Assembly (NCBI GenBank): GCA_032718475.1
Contig: JAUCBJ010009033.1
Location: forward strand, 43,412 to 107,411
Direction of reading: 5' to 3'
Origin: Nemertoderma westbladi
Taxonomy: Eukaryota > Xenacoelomorpha > Nemertodermatida > Nemertodermatidae
Length of the DNA stretch: 64,000 nucleotides
Numbering within the stretch: the stretch's first letter is position 1; the number at the start of each line of letters is the position of its first letter. This document shows, piece by piece, positions 10,151-21,730 of the stretch. A program made the position numbers and the translations under genes. The notes below the pieces were generated by a model. That model was not told the origin of the DNA and did no database searches. It saw only the letters and a list, made by a program, of their open reading frames with translations.

Positions 10151-13117
10151 AAAGGCGCTTAAGTGAAATAAAACTAAAAATCGGTTACTACGTACTACGT
10201 GGCTCGCCCCACATGGGACAATGTGAAAATAACATAAATAACAGAAACCAAAGTGTTTCAAATATAATAATTATATAAGAAATAACCAATACAAATGTAT
10301 TAAGTGTGATCCAACTAAATAAAGATAGCAGCAGTGAGAATAACTGAATCGCTAGATATTGTAAAAGCTGTACAATTAAATACACAAAAGCAACACTCCC
10401 TGTACAAAATATTAGCATATCCTACCTTCAATAATGAAACTAAATCTAATAGAGGTTGTGACTTCATCATATGACCAAACGTAAGTAACATAAACTGCAC
10501 AGTGCACACAAAACTATATAATAACAGAAATAGCCGGGCTTAATTAACGTTGAGAAAATAAAAACCGAAAACTAAAACTAAAACTAACATAACGATAATC
10601 AAACACAATAAACACCATACAACTTAGTAATGGAATTAAAAAAAATATTGCCAATAATAATTAACAACTTTCGTAAGAAAAACGCAACCGGTAATATATT
10701 AATTAACAGAAAAAGGATTTCGTAAAAACTGCAACCTGCGGGAAATAACTTAAAATAAAAGAAACAGCTGGTAAGATAATTAATATAGTATTTTTATCAA
10801 TAAATAGTGCCGCTACAACTTAGATTGTGAGATAATTTTTGTGAGTTGAACTATTAAACGTAGAAAATGTTACGTAGAAATTTATTTGTATGATATTTAT
10901 TATAAAAAGGTTTAGGAAGTAGTTTTAACATCGGAGGTTTAAAACTTACAATTAAATTAATATTTAATGGGGTTTGTAGAGTAACAATATTCTCGGACTT
11001 ATTAGTTCTGAACACTGAAATTCAAAAAACTGAAATTACGAAATATAATTACGATATAATTTATTAATTTAAATAATTTTGATATAATTAACGAAATATA
11101 ATGAATTTTAACGAAATATAATTATATATCATAAAATCATCATATCAGTAATACAACAGGGATAGCGATAAAATAAATAGAGAGAATTACATAAATTATA
11201 ATACTGCAAGGTATTTTCTTGAAATTTCAATGTTCAGCACTTCTGTAACAACAATCACCATATTTCTATCTTTCTAGTAAATAAATGACATTAATTAGTT
11301 GCTGTGCAGAACATACCACCAATATTCCTAAAACTAATGAATCTTCAATCTCAAGAAGAAAAGCAAAGCGAAATGAGAATAATTAGCAAACAAGGTTAGC
11401 TGCTAAAATAGCGATATACGGAGAATCAGCAGCACAATGCAGCATAATTATTATAAGCGGTGACCCGGTAAATAATTAATGTGTTGGAGAAAATCCCATA
11501 ACAACAAAAGGAAATAAGTAGAAAAATAAATTTAGCAACTGAAGAGTGGCGTTTCTTTTATGTGCATAGCGACTGTTTGTATTTGTAAATGAATCTAAAA
11601 TCTATACTTTTAGTGCAATTATGCAAATAATAATACGTAGAGCTGCAGTCTGCGCTGACTAAAAATCAGTCAACATAAACAGTTACCTATAATAGATATA
11701 GAGCGAGAGAGTACAAGAAATCCAATCTCACCTGGGCCGGGGTATGACGCACACACTTTAGGTTTACGACACGTTCAGCACCAATGCAATTTTACAAATT
11801 AGAAAATTTAACATATCAATTCAACACTCTCGTAAAAAGCTAAACAGTGAGGTAAATTATACTTTACGCGTCAAAGTTATATAAACTGATATTATAGTTA
11901 CAGTCTTTGGAAACTAAACGCTAATTAAATACAAAAAAATTATATTGGAAAAATATTTTGGTATTGAAATTACTTAACGCGTGAAATAAAATGATGCGTA
12001 GACTAACATACATACAGACATACATTACATACATACATAAATGTAAATATTGGAGAGGCTAACAAATCTAGAATCTCAATAAAGGGGTAGGGAATTGTGA
12101 CATGTTATTTCCAACCTGTTTGTGTACTTTAAATAATTAATAGTCCGCCACTAACAACTACGTCTAACTAAATTATTTATTTCCTTAAATTTTTAAGGTT
12201 TCAGTATTTAGAACGGATATTAGGACGTCAGGAGAGCCCAAAGAGCTATTAGTTCTTACAGGAATACTTTCCTAACTAACGACTAACACGGGATTACAAA
12301 TTTATTAGCCAACCTGTGCGGCCTGATCAAATCCCAATACCAAAGCAATATAAAGCAAAACAATGACCGGTAAATACATTACCGATTCAAAAGTTTCGTA
12401 TCAAAGTAAATAAAGTAGAACACGAGAGGGGCCGGCCTTCGCGCAGCAAAACTGCAAGCCAATTCGGCGGACAGTTATCCTTACAATATGGCTGGTTACT
12501 GTATATTTAGTGGCCATGAAATCAGTACATGGATGTCAGTTTTCCGGAAATATCTTTTTTCACGGATATTTCAGTAAAAGTATATCACCCGAAGTTTCCA
12601 CGCTACTTTACAAAATCCAAAACACCGAACCACTTCCACACAACTAAGCAGGAATCGCTTGTTTCTATTGTTTACTTATCTACTTGTGTTTTCAGAATGT
12701 GTTTAAACTGGAAAAAAAATTGAAAGAGTTAAAAATGAAAATGTATTAATTTCCGAAATTCCTTTCAATATAAAACATAGTTAATATGTTAATAATGAAA
12801 TATTTACTATTAAAAGTAAACTTTATATAATAAATTAATAAAATAGGAAATTTCCGTGAACCAGAAGGTGAGCGGATCGACGCTCACTAAGGACGATGTT
12901 CGCTTTAGTTTCGGACACAGACACTGACAGATTTTCACCCCCAACCGACCCACCCCCACAAAAAACATTTGGATAGGCCTAACAGCCATTGTACAATTAT
13001 AACAGTCCGCTGATGGCTCGCAATTTTGTATGACTCGCCCCACACAAATTGTATAATACATTTAGTCAGATAATTAATAAATTAGTAATTCACGTACATA
13101 TATTGTAATATTGTACA
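10151..13117. other. AT-rich non-coding stretch
   Basis: No open frame with recognisable content. Runs of short AT-rich words and a CATACATACATA stretch near 12005-12040 are the only patterns seen. It probably separates the LINE from the next minus-strand gene. Confidence 0.5.
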
Positions 13118-13185
13118 TAGCGACGGAGTGTACGTAGCAACCGAGTGTACGTAGCAACCGAGTGTACGTACATACATAGCAACCA
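13118..13185. repeat. 17-bp short tandem repeat (TAGCAACCGAGTGTACG)
   Basis: Three adjacent units, the first with TAGCGACGG, followed by a partial unit after TACATACA. Confidence 0.8.
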
Positions 13186-13189
13186 ATGA

Positions 13190-13445
13190 TTCATCCTCAA
13201 ACACTGTCGCTAGGCAACCCCGCTCGCGTTGGCGTCCCTTTCGTCCCCTAGCAGGACGTGGACCTGTGAGTTATCGCCAGCTGAATGGTCGGCGCTGCAC
13301 CTGACTCTAGGGTTAGCGGCGTGTCCCGCGCTCGATAGGGTGTAATCCCTGGCCAATCCCGGACCTCCAAAAACAGTATCCGGGGTTTTTCTGTAACAAC
13401 ACGAGTTGCGTCTTAGAAAGATACTCGGGGTCGGGAGTGATACTT
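13190..13445. other. GC-rich, CpG-containing patch of unknown nature
   Basis: This 250-bp patch stands out from AT-rich surroundings and has many CpG dinucleotides and GC-rich short inverted words. It does not match the rRNA or spliceosomal RNA sequences I know and has no long open frame. It could be a promoter-like CpG island, a degenerate SINE, or an unrecognised structured RNA; I cannot decide. Confidence 0.3.
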
Positions 13446-13811
13446 AATATATATTAAACCGGCAGTGGGATGGGAACTTACAAACATAATTTCTAATATA
13501 AATTATCTTTGTAATATTTACAAACTGACTTTGCGAAGATATATATAATGAGAAATAGAAATATGAGATACAAAATACCAATTTGATGAAACTTATTTAA
13601 ATTATTCCGAATATGAATTTTAATGAGTAATTTATCATAATTCCGCGTTCGTTTAGAGTAATAATAATTTGAGATTGTTAAATAAATATTAACTTTAAAA
13701 GAAAAATGAATTTTAATAGAATATAAATTACTTAAAATTACAATTTAATATAATTAAACTGACTACTATAATATAACCAGTGTGATATAATGTAATCGAC
13801 TTTATATCCCA

Positions 13812-15582
13812 TTAGGTAACCAACCTCCCTTGTCGGTATTTACGGACGCGGTATAGCGCGAACATTACAAGGACTGTAACGATGACAGTCACTATGATGG
13901 TTACAAAGAGAGCCCACAGAGGAATACCGCTACTGTCTTCTTTAAGTTGTCTGTCTGAAATACAAAGATTGTAGAAAAGAGATAAACACCAACCGGTGGA
14001 TGTGTGTTAGGTAGCTTATTATATATTTATATTCCGATACATGACTTCATTTGTGGTACAGCGCCCTAAACCAAGTCCTAAACACCCAATGTATACAGAA
14101 TGCCACGAAAGCAACAGGCTTTACAGGGTAGAATTACTAAATGTCTTCCTAACTGAGTTAAACGACCGCAAACACCAACTATATATCGTAAGCGATTAGA
14201 GGCAATTTTAATATAAAACATTAAGGGAAAGGAGCAGGTTACAGTGGCGGTGTTTTCTAACCAAAACAATAAACGAAAGCTTATTTCGCTAACTATAAAT
14301 TCCAGGATGTAAGGGGTGGGGTGGGGGGTATAATATTTACAATTACACACGAAAGATAACGCGGAAATGGAAAAACAGGCGACCAAATAATGGTTTCTGT
14401 TTCAGATTTACGGCGATATCATAACTATTAGTAAGAAATTAATAGTAATTAATAAATACTTTTACTCGCTTACCTCTGGAAGGACCCACGGATTCATGAT
14501 TAAATCCGGCTAAATAATCGAAAAATTCACATTTTTTACCAAAATGGGGGCCGAGACATCTGCATAAATAAAATAGTGGTGTGAATATGATAATAGATTT
14601 CACTGGCAAGGTCAACATATATACATACAATATTATACATAGACACCCTCAAGGACAACTTTACCATCTATCAACCCTGGTGTTTCAATAGGTGTTATAG
14701 TGTAGTATAGAGTAAAAATATTGGAAGAAAAATATTATACAAAATAATAATATTAATATTATAAAATATTATATCTAAAACAAAATTGGACTCTGATGGG
14801 TGGCTTTGTTGGCGGGTTATAATTTTACTGTTTCGTTTTACTGTTTAACTTTGTGTAAATCTATTTACGATTCTATCTATCTAAGAAAAGTCCCAGTCAG
14901 TTACCGGTAGGCCTACTCAGTACCACGCAAAATATAAAATCAATTGAAGATGACGCTACATTCGAAGGTCGATTTTCTGGTTTATTTTAATGATAACAAA
15001 ACGCACAGGAAAACGAAATATAGTTTCAGTTAGAGTTCGTAGCAAAAAAAACCCAAAATAAATTTTTAAAATTAAAATTTTAAATAAAATTAAATTTTAA
15101 ATTAAATCAAATTAAATTTTTAAATCATTGCCAAAAATCATAAATTTCCACTTCACGAAAATGTAGGCTACTAATGCCCACGGCCTAGAGAAAGCTCAGT
15201 TGCTGTTATTCTATAGGCCTATCGCGGGCGCCGTGGCGGCAGATAGGGTACCGTTATCTTATCACCATACTGCCATATGGACCTAACCCTAAAAATATAC
15301 TAACTTGCAAATATAGCGGAAACCATTAGTTGCACATGTGCTTCGTGTTTGATAAGGGCAATGTAACTTAGTATCCTCAGAATTACATGGTTTGTAGACG
15401 GACAAGCTACTTCCCTTATTTGTAGTAGTAGTATTGTAGGAGATGGTGGTTGCGCCTCCCGCTAACGATATTGAGGGAGTGTTGAGGGATGGACTAGGGG
15501 TCGTTGTTGAGTCGTCGTCAAACAACATCCAGAACTCAATAAAATCCCATAATGATGTCGCTAAATCTGTGGCTTCTCCCAT
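13812..15582 (-). CDS. Single-pass membrane protein with one EGF-like domain
   Basis: Three exons join on the minus strand with matching phases. Exon A (15582-15305; 5' boundary uncertain) encodes an acidic then Ser/Thr-rich stretch and four EGF cysteines (66, 75, 83, 92 counted from the Met at 15582). Its donor is CAA|GTTAGT. Exon B (14559-14474), after TATGCAG, completes the EGF with CLGPHFGKKC (Cys 94 and 103). Exon C (13954-13812), after TTTCAG, encodes a juxtamembrane segment, a transmembrane helix (about residues 133-156, starting PLWALFVTIIV) and a short basic tail ending at TAA 13814-13812. The model gives 168 residues, extracellular N-terminus and cytoplasmic tail. No signal peptide is visible at the Met, and a stop lies just upstream, so an extra 5' exon probably exists. 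The family was not recognised; the Ser/Thr stretch may be O-glycosylated. Confidence 0.75.
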
Positions 15583-16643
15583 AATTATAATAAATAATTA
15601 TTTATACCTTTACAATGACTATATATCACTTGTTACACCGTTAGGTAGTTGTTAACTCAGTCAGAAGAATGGCAGTTCGGTTTTTCTTTTAAACAGTCCG
15701 TAGGTACGGGCGTACGGCTGATGCCTGATGCACAGACTGACAGAGGTAGGGGTACTGCTGAGCTGACTACGAAGTCTACAGGAGATAGCCACTGCTACAG
15801 TCTGTGTCTGGCAGTGCTGCACTGTATACAGGTATAGGGCCTACACATTAGGCTACAGCATTAAGCCTATACCTGGGCAACATTCCCTTATCATATTTTT
15901 TTAGTACCGGCAACCGGTACAAGACCATTGTCTGATTGTATGGGTACCGGTACTTCAGTCAGTCAGTACCGGACCGGCAACCGGTACCGGTACTTAACAA
16001 TATAACATTGTTTCCAATTCTGACTTGCCTGCTTGCTGACTTGTCATGTCAGCTTGTGCCAGTCATTATTTTAAGCTATATATTTTTACTGTTTTATCAT
16101 ATTTTAGCCCCAGCCATTCGTAGACCCTGTTCGTAATATACCGGTACATACCCCTATTGGTTTAATTTTACTCGTGCCAGTTATTCAGTTTTTATTTCTT
16201 GAGCCCTCTCCTATCCCAAGGCATCGGCCTGTCAGCCTGTCGGCAGTAGTAGGTAGGCCTACTTCAGTACTTCATTTTCGCATTATTTCCATACAGCAGT
16301 ACAGCCATCTGCAATGTACTGTCCAGCTGTCAGACTGTACTTACGTACCGGACCGGTACCAGGTACAGTCAACAGTAACTGCAGTCTGGCAGTAATTATA
16401 TATCGTGTTATACTTTATACTTTGTACTTTTATACTGCCACTTTAATTTGTTAAAAGCGCGTAGGTACCGGTCAGCCGGTAATAAACTTGTAATTAGCTT
16501 CGAATAAGTGTATTATACAGTTATATATACAGATATAAGTTACAACAAACAGACAAACAGGGCCAGCTAACCCTAACCAAAATAATAAACCAAACCATCT
16601 TTCAGTCTTTACAAGAATAAATGCATGAAATGGTTATGATAGG
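15583..16643. other. Non-coding stretch rich in TACCGGTA words
   Basis: Upstream of the EGF-membrane gene. It contains many copies of the palindromic words GGTACC, ACCGGT and TACCGGTAC, densest at 15900-16000 and around 16350, plus repeated CAGTC words. The same words recur at 20050-20080, 20825-20880 and 23540-23660, which looks like a regional compositional bias rather than one repeat unit. No convincing gene. Confidence 0.5.
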
Positions 16644-19600
16644 CAGTAGGGAACATACCCTTAAATAAGCTCCAAAAGTGGGTTCTTATTTAAGGGAAAT
16701 GGCTCTTATTTAGGGGTTTTTAGGCCTTTTTTGGATATTTTTTCGATATAATATGCAATAATTTGTTTCAGGAAAAAATACCGCATAATTTTATTTCACA
16801 ATGTAAAAGTTGGGTCTTTCTTGAACATAAAGCAAAAAACCAGAAAACATTTCACCGTCTGGTTTTTTTTCTACAAGCGTTTTAAAATTGCATCCAAAAT
16901 ACGACTAGTTCCTAAATAAGGGGGATTTTTTAAATTTACCTTATTTAAGATATCGAAATTGTACACATAAATACTAAAAGTCCCTAAATAAGAACTTTTT
17001 GACCTGGGTTTCTTATTTAGGAATACAATTGTATTCCAAAATCTGCACATTACTTAAATAAAATAAATATTCCTTACAATATGTGTTACACTTCTTTCAT
17101 AATTCTTTGATTTATGTCAGTCTGTATATTGCTAATTGTTGAGTTAAGGATAAGGACAATGGTTGCACTGCACTCTATAAATCCTCTATAGAATATCGTA
17201 TCATAATGAAGTTGCTAACACTGGCATTCTTACCTCACACGGTAGCATAGAATAGCCCATTGATATTCAAAAGAATAGCCCATCGCCCATCTGAGCGCAC
17301 ATACATTGTCACGTATTTCGATGAAACATGACTCAAGTAACTGGACATCGCCGCACAAACTAACTTGTGTCCTGCATTTCCTCTTCTGCTCCGCGTTACG
17401 CCCCACTCAGATGGATTCGGATTGTCCACACTGTTGTACTTGAAAGGTGTGAAAAAAGTGAAAAACCAATGTTAATGTCATGTCAATCTAGGCTCAAAGA
17501 TGGTTCGGTTGGGCAGCTGATAGACATTATGAAGGTTAAAGATGTTGACTGGATGACGTTTTGGCTCAACTGGCTCAGGCAGGAGTGGGACACGTTCGTG
17601 GGACCTTTGCGCAGCATGAAGTGAGCAAAGCCTTAGCTAGCCCTAGCTATGATAGGGGCCACACCCCATTAACATGTTGTCTTTCGTTAGTCAGAGGTCG
17701 TTCAACACAATACTCGTCAGCTCGTCTCCTTAATTTGCCTCATTGCGTTCGTTTGTTTTTAACCAAACTTCAGATTATTTCTAATCTTTTGACAGACTAC
17801 ATACATACTAAGTTTCGTTTAATTTCATCAAGGAATGACCGAGTTATTAGTGATAAAAAATTTACAACGACGACAGACAATAGCACCCATATGCTAAGGC
17901 TTCGCTCACTTGAAAGTGGCTCTCCCCCACATTCAATCCGGTTCGACGCAGTTTGTTGCTCGTTGTTGCTCATTGCTGCTCGTTGTGCTTTATTATTTCT
18001 CATTGTTGGTCATTGTTGCTTATTGGTGCTCATTGTTGCTCGTTAGTTGTACTTTATTATTGCTCGTTGTACTCTATTATTGCTCGTTGTTGCTCATTAT
18101 TGCTCATTGTTACTCATTGTTGCTCGTTGTTGTACTTTATTATTGCTCGTTCAATCGTTGTTCCTCATTGTTGCTCGTTGTTTCTCGTTGTTGTACTTTA
18201 TTATTTAAGATTGTTGCTCAATATTACTCGTTGTTGCTCGTTCAGTCGTTGTTGCTCATTGTCAGATTGTTGCTCATTGTTGTACTTTATTATTGCTCTT
18301 TTGTTGCTCAATATATCTCGTTGTTGCTCAATATAACTCGTTGTTGCTCGTTCAGTCGTTGTTTGTTGCTCATTATTGCTCGTTGTTTCTCGTTGTTGCT
18401 CATTGTTGCTCGTTGTTGTTCTTTATTATTGCTCATTGTTGCTCAGTGTTTCTAATTGTTGCTCGTTGTTGCTCAATGTTACTCGTTGTTACTCATTGTC
18501 ATTGTTGCTCATTGTCACTCGTTGTTCCTCATGTCCTAATTATTGGTCGTTGTTTCTTGTTGTTGTACTTTATTATTGCTCGTTCAGTCGTTTTTCCTCA
18601 TTGTTGCTCGCTGTTTCTCGTTGTTGCTCATTGTTGCTCATTATTACTCGTTGTTGCTCATTGTTGCTCGTTGTTTACTTTATTATTGCTCGTCCAGTCG
18701 TTGTTCCTCATTGTTGCTCGCTGTTTCTCGTTGTTGCTCATTGTTGCTCGTTGTTGTACTTTATTATTGCTCATTGTTGCTCGGTGTTTCTCAATGTTAC
18801 TCGTTGTTGCTCGTTCAGTCGTTGTTCCTCATTATTGCTCATTGTTGTTCGTTGTTTCTCGCTGTTGCTCATTGTTGCTTGTTGTTGTACTTTATTATTG
18901 CTCATTTTTGCTCGTTGTTTCTCATTGTTGCTCAATGTTACTCGTAGTAGTCGTAGTTGCTCATTGTTACTCGTTGTAGCTCATTGTTGCTCGTTCAGTG
19001 GTTGTTCCTCATTATTGCTCGTTGTTGTACTTTATTATTGCTCAATGTTACTCGTTGTTGCTAATTGTTGCTCGTTGTTGCTCGTTGTTTTGTTACTCAT
19101 TGTTCATTTGTTGCTCGTGGTTGCTTATTGTTGGTCATTGTTGCTCGTTGTGCATTTTTGCACCTATCCAATTAAGCTCAGAAGCACCCTTATCTCTGCA
19201 TCTTGCAATGTCCTGTCAAGGTTAGGCAGGTAGGAGGTCATAACTGTCATAAGCAGATAAGGGCAGAATGAGGACGGGGCTGGGAGACGAGGTTATAAGA
19301 GACATTATATAAGGATATTTAATTTAATTTATTTGATTTATTTAATTTAATATATGAGAAATGAGGCCAGTATTGGTTGACAGAAGGAGATACGCAAAGC
19401 GTATCCCATTGCGCCTCATAATAGCCTCTTGTCAACAAGTCAACCCCATCGACTAGCGGCACTGGCTGTTTCAGCTGACGGGGCTCTGTCAAAAACGCGT
19501 CCCTGATGCAGTAAGGGCCCTCTTTTGAGGAGCAATATTATTATTGTCGCGGAACTGCTTCTATTCTCTGTGAGAAATGAGAAATATTTAATTTATTTAA

Positions 19601-20008
19601 GGAGTATGCAGATTTCGGAATGAAATTGTATACCTAAATAAGAAACCCATGTCAAAAAGTTCTTATTTAAGGACTTTTAGTATTTGTGTACAATTTCGAT
19701 GTCTTAAATAAGGCAAATTTAAAAAATCCCTCTTATTTAGGAACTGGTCGTATTTTTGATGCAATTTTAAAACGCTTGTAGAAAAAAAACCGGACGGTGA
19801 AATGTTTTCTGTTTTTTTGCATTATGTTCAAGAAAGAACCAACTTTTATATTGTGAAATAAAATTATGTGGTATTTTTTACTGAAACAAGTTCTTGCATA
19901 TTATGTCGAAAAAATATCCAAAAAAGGCCGAAAAACCCCTAAATAAGAGCCATTTTCCTTAAATAAGAACCCACTTTTGGAGCTTATTTAAGGGTATGTT
20001 CCCTACTG
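16644..20008. mobile_element. Long-TIR DNA transposon, non-autonomous, about 3.4 kb
   Basis: Inverted arms of about 430 bp (16644-17075 and 19578-20008) are nearly identical from CAGTAGGGAACATACCC inward to about AAATCTGCA. Read with ends CAGTAGGG...CCCTACTG it is flanked by ATAGG (16639-16643 and 20009-20013), a 5-bp target duplication. An alternative reading, TGATAGGCAG (16637-16646 and 20007-20016), would be a 10-bp duplication of Mutator-like length, but then the ends are not symmetrical. The arms carry many copies of CTTATTTAGG/CCTAAATAAG, possible transposase-binding sites. The interior has no transposase; it contains a 10-bp minisatellite and unrecognised sequence. Superfamily not settled. 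Confidence 0.85.
17945..19165. repeat. 10-bp minisatellite (GCTCGTTGTT / GCTCATTGTT)
   Basis: About 1.2 kb of alternating GCTCGTTGTT and GCTCATTGTT units with regularly interspersed TGTACTTTATTATT and GTTCAGTCGTTG blocks. All three plus frames stay open over long stretches, giving Cys/Leu/Val-rich nonsense such as CCSLLLVV; the period is not a multiple of 3, so no protein frame is maintained. It lies wholly inside the long-TIR transposon. Confidence 0.95.
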
Positions 20009-20101
20009 ATAGGCAGATAGCTGGATAGGCCTGCTATGAGTATGACAGTATGACATGACAGTGTACCGGTAAGCGGTAACTGTCTGAATAAAGGCAGAAA
20101 G

Positions 20102-20302
20102 GTGGTTTACAACAGTACATGTAAATTACAACAATTATCGTGCCGTTCAGTAGCTGTACAAAATACTTTCTGTAATCGTGTTGTGAAGCCATGGAATTAT
20201 ATTCCCTTAGATACAATAACATCACCTACTTTAGAACAATTTAAGTCTGGTATATCTGCAATGAATTTTAATAGTTTTCTTAAATTTGATCGTTTTATGT
20301 AA
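20102..20302 (+). pseudogene. LINE reverse-transcriptase C-terminal remnant
   Basis: A 66-codon frame contains the motif FCNRVVKPWNYIPLDTI followed by LEQFKSGI. This matches the usual end of many LINE-type ORF2 proteins (FSNRVV..WN.LP......S...FK..L). It is a solitary 3' fragment of a LINE family different from the 6.8-10.1 kb copy. Assignment is by motif memory only. Confidence 0.6.
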
Positions 20303-21595
20303 CTACACTTTTAAATGGTATTTTATGTTTAACTAAAGTTTTATTTAATTCTGCTCAAGATGCGTTCAGATCTTATTTTATTCTGTTATTTTATGTACTA
20401 AATATTATTTACATACAGTACTTACTTACTTTACTTTCGTGCCATAGCATAAGTCGCTCAGCTGTATTACTGTTTATTTTAATGTGTTACCTGTTTGTGT
20501 TATATTTTAATGTGTACTTTCGCTGCTATGACCGTGATGTCTCCGGACTCCGAATAATATAATATAATATATAATACAAGCAGACAAGTAAGAAAAAGTG
20601 TGGGTAGGCCTACCGGAAACTGCATTGAGCCGTAATACAGTAATATTCAATTGGAACAATAACAGAATAATGTCCATATATCTCAGTATCTGTACGGTAT
20701 ATGGCTGTATACAGGACAGCTGTATGCTGGTATGGGTTGGGTATGTCCCGTCCCTGTATTGTGTCAGGGCAGCAGGGTGTATTGAGTTGGAGAGTTGGCA
20801 CTTGACAGACAAAATGACAATAAGTACCGGTACCGTTGCCGTTACAGGTACAGCGTTAGGCAGTAGCCCTAATTACCGGTATGAAAAAATGGCTGATTGG
20901 CTCAATTGCAAAAATTCCCAAAACATACTGTAATATGTTTATATTGGGCTTGTCACATGTCAGTATTGAGGTTTTCTATTGAATCTCAATTTGTCATTTG
21001 ATTTGGCAGTTGGATATCCAACTTCTGAACTGTTGAGTCATTTGAAACCATACCAGCATACTGCAATATTCATTTACATCCTACACTACAGTCAGACAGT
21101 ACAGTAGGCCTAGTAATAATTATATATATCGATGATGTCATACTTCAGTACTTGTGATATAATTCAGTGGAAAAGGTTGATTGATCGGTGACTTGAACAA
21201 GAAAACATACTGTATAGTACACTACTGCAGTTGTCCACTAATGAACAAATGAATGGCGTACAGTAGCCTCGTTCTGAATCAGACTGATTCCACAATACTG
21301 CAATATGAGAATATGACCCGCCATAATGTCTCAGGTATCCCTTTCTTAGATGCAGCAATCTGCATTTCTTCAATTATTGTGGTGAAATACTGTATATTCG
21401 CTCGATACACTGATACATATCATGGGGAATGTGGTGAATTACTAAATCTGGACATCCATCAGTCCATATATGAATCATATCAATACCGCCTAACAATACC
21501 ACAAGCGCAGACCAGAGGATATCAGTTTCTATGATTGTGATATCGTTTCAACTGGCAAATGGCAACAAGAATGGGCTGTCCTGGATTTAGAAGTC
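20303..21595. other. Non-coding stretch
   Basis: TACAGTA/TACCGGTA-rich intergenic sequence with no gene or clear repeat boundary that I can support. Confidence 0.45.
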
Positions 21596-21730
21596 CCATA
21601 TAGAATAAAACGGAATCTTAAGGTTCGAGTATTTAGAGCAGCAGTAGTGTCAGCGTGCCTATGTGCTATGTGGGAGTCCTTGCTGAGCTCTAACTGCTGA
21701 AGACACCAACTCTCTGGATGGACTGTATTA
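21596..21730 (+). pseudogene. Fragment of the 6.8-10.1 kb LINE family
   Basis: The block from AGAATAAAACGGAATCTTAAG to CTCTGGATGG parallels 41210-41335 of the second LINE copy and the minus strand of the first copy near 7240-7340 (the RT thumb region). It is about 130 bp, diverged, and ends abruptly on both sides. Confidence 0.8.

Noticed and set aside
13190-13445. rRNA or snRNA gene in the GC-rich patch
   Set aside because: No match to the 5S, 28S, U1, U2, U5 or U6 sequences I can recall.
17910-19233. Overlapping Cys/Leu/Val-rich frames on the plus strand
   Set aside because: Product of a 10-bp minisatellite without stops; the period does not preserve a frame and the peptides are phase variants.
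16637-20016. Firm assignment of the long-TIR element to Mutator
   Set aside because: The 10-bp duplication depends on an asymmetric end; the symmetrical reading gives a 5-bp duplication, so the superfamily was left open.
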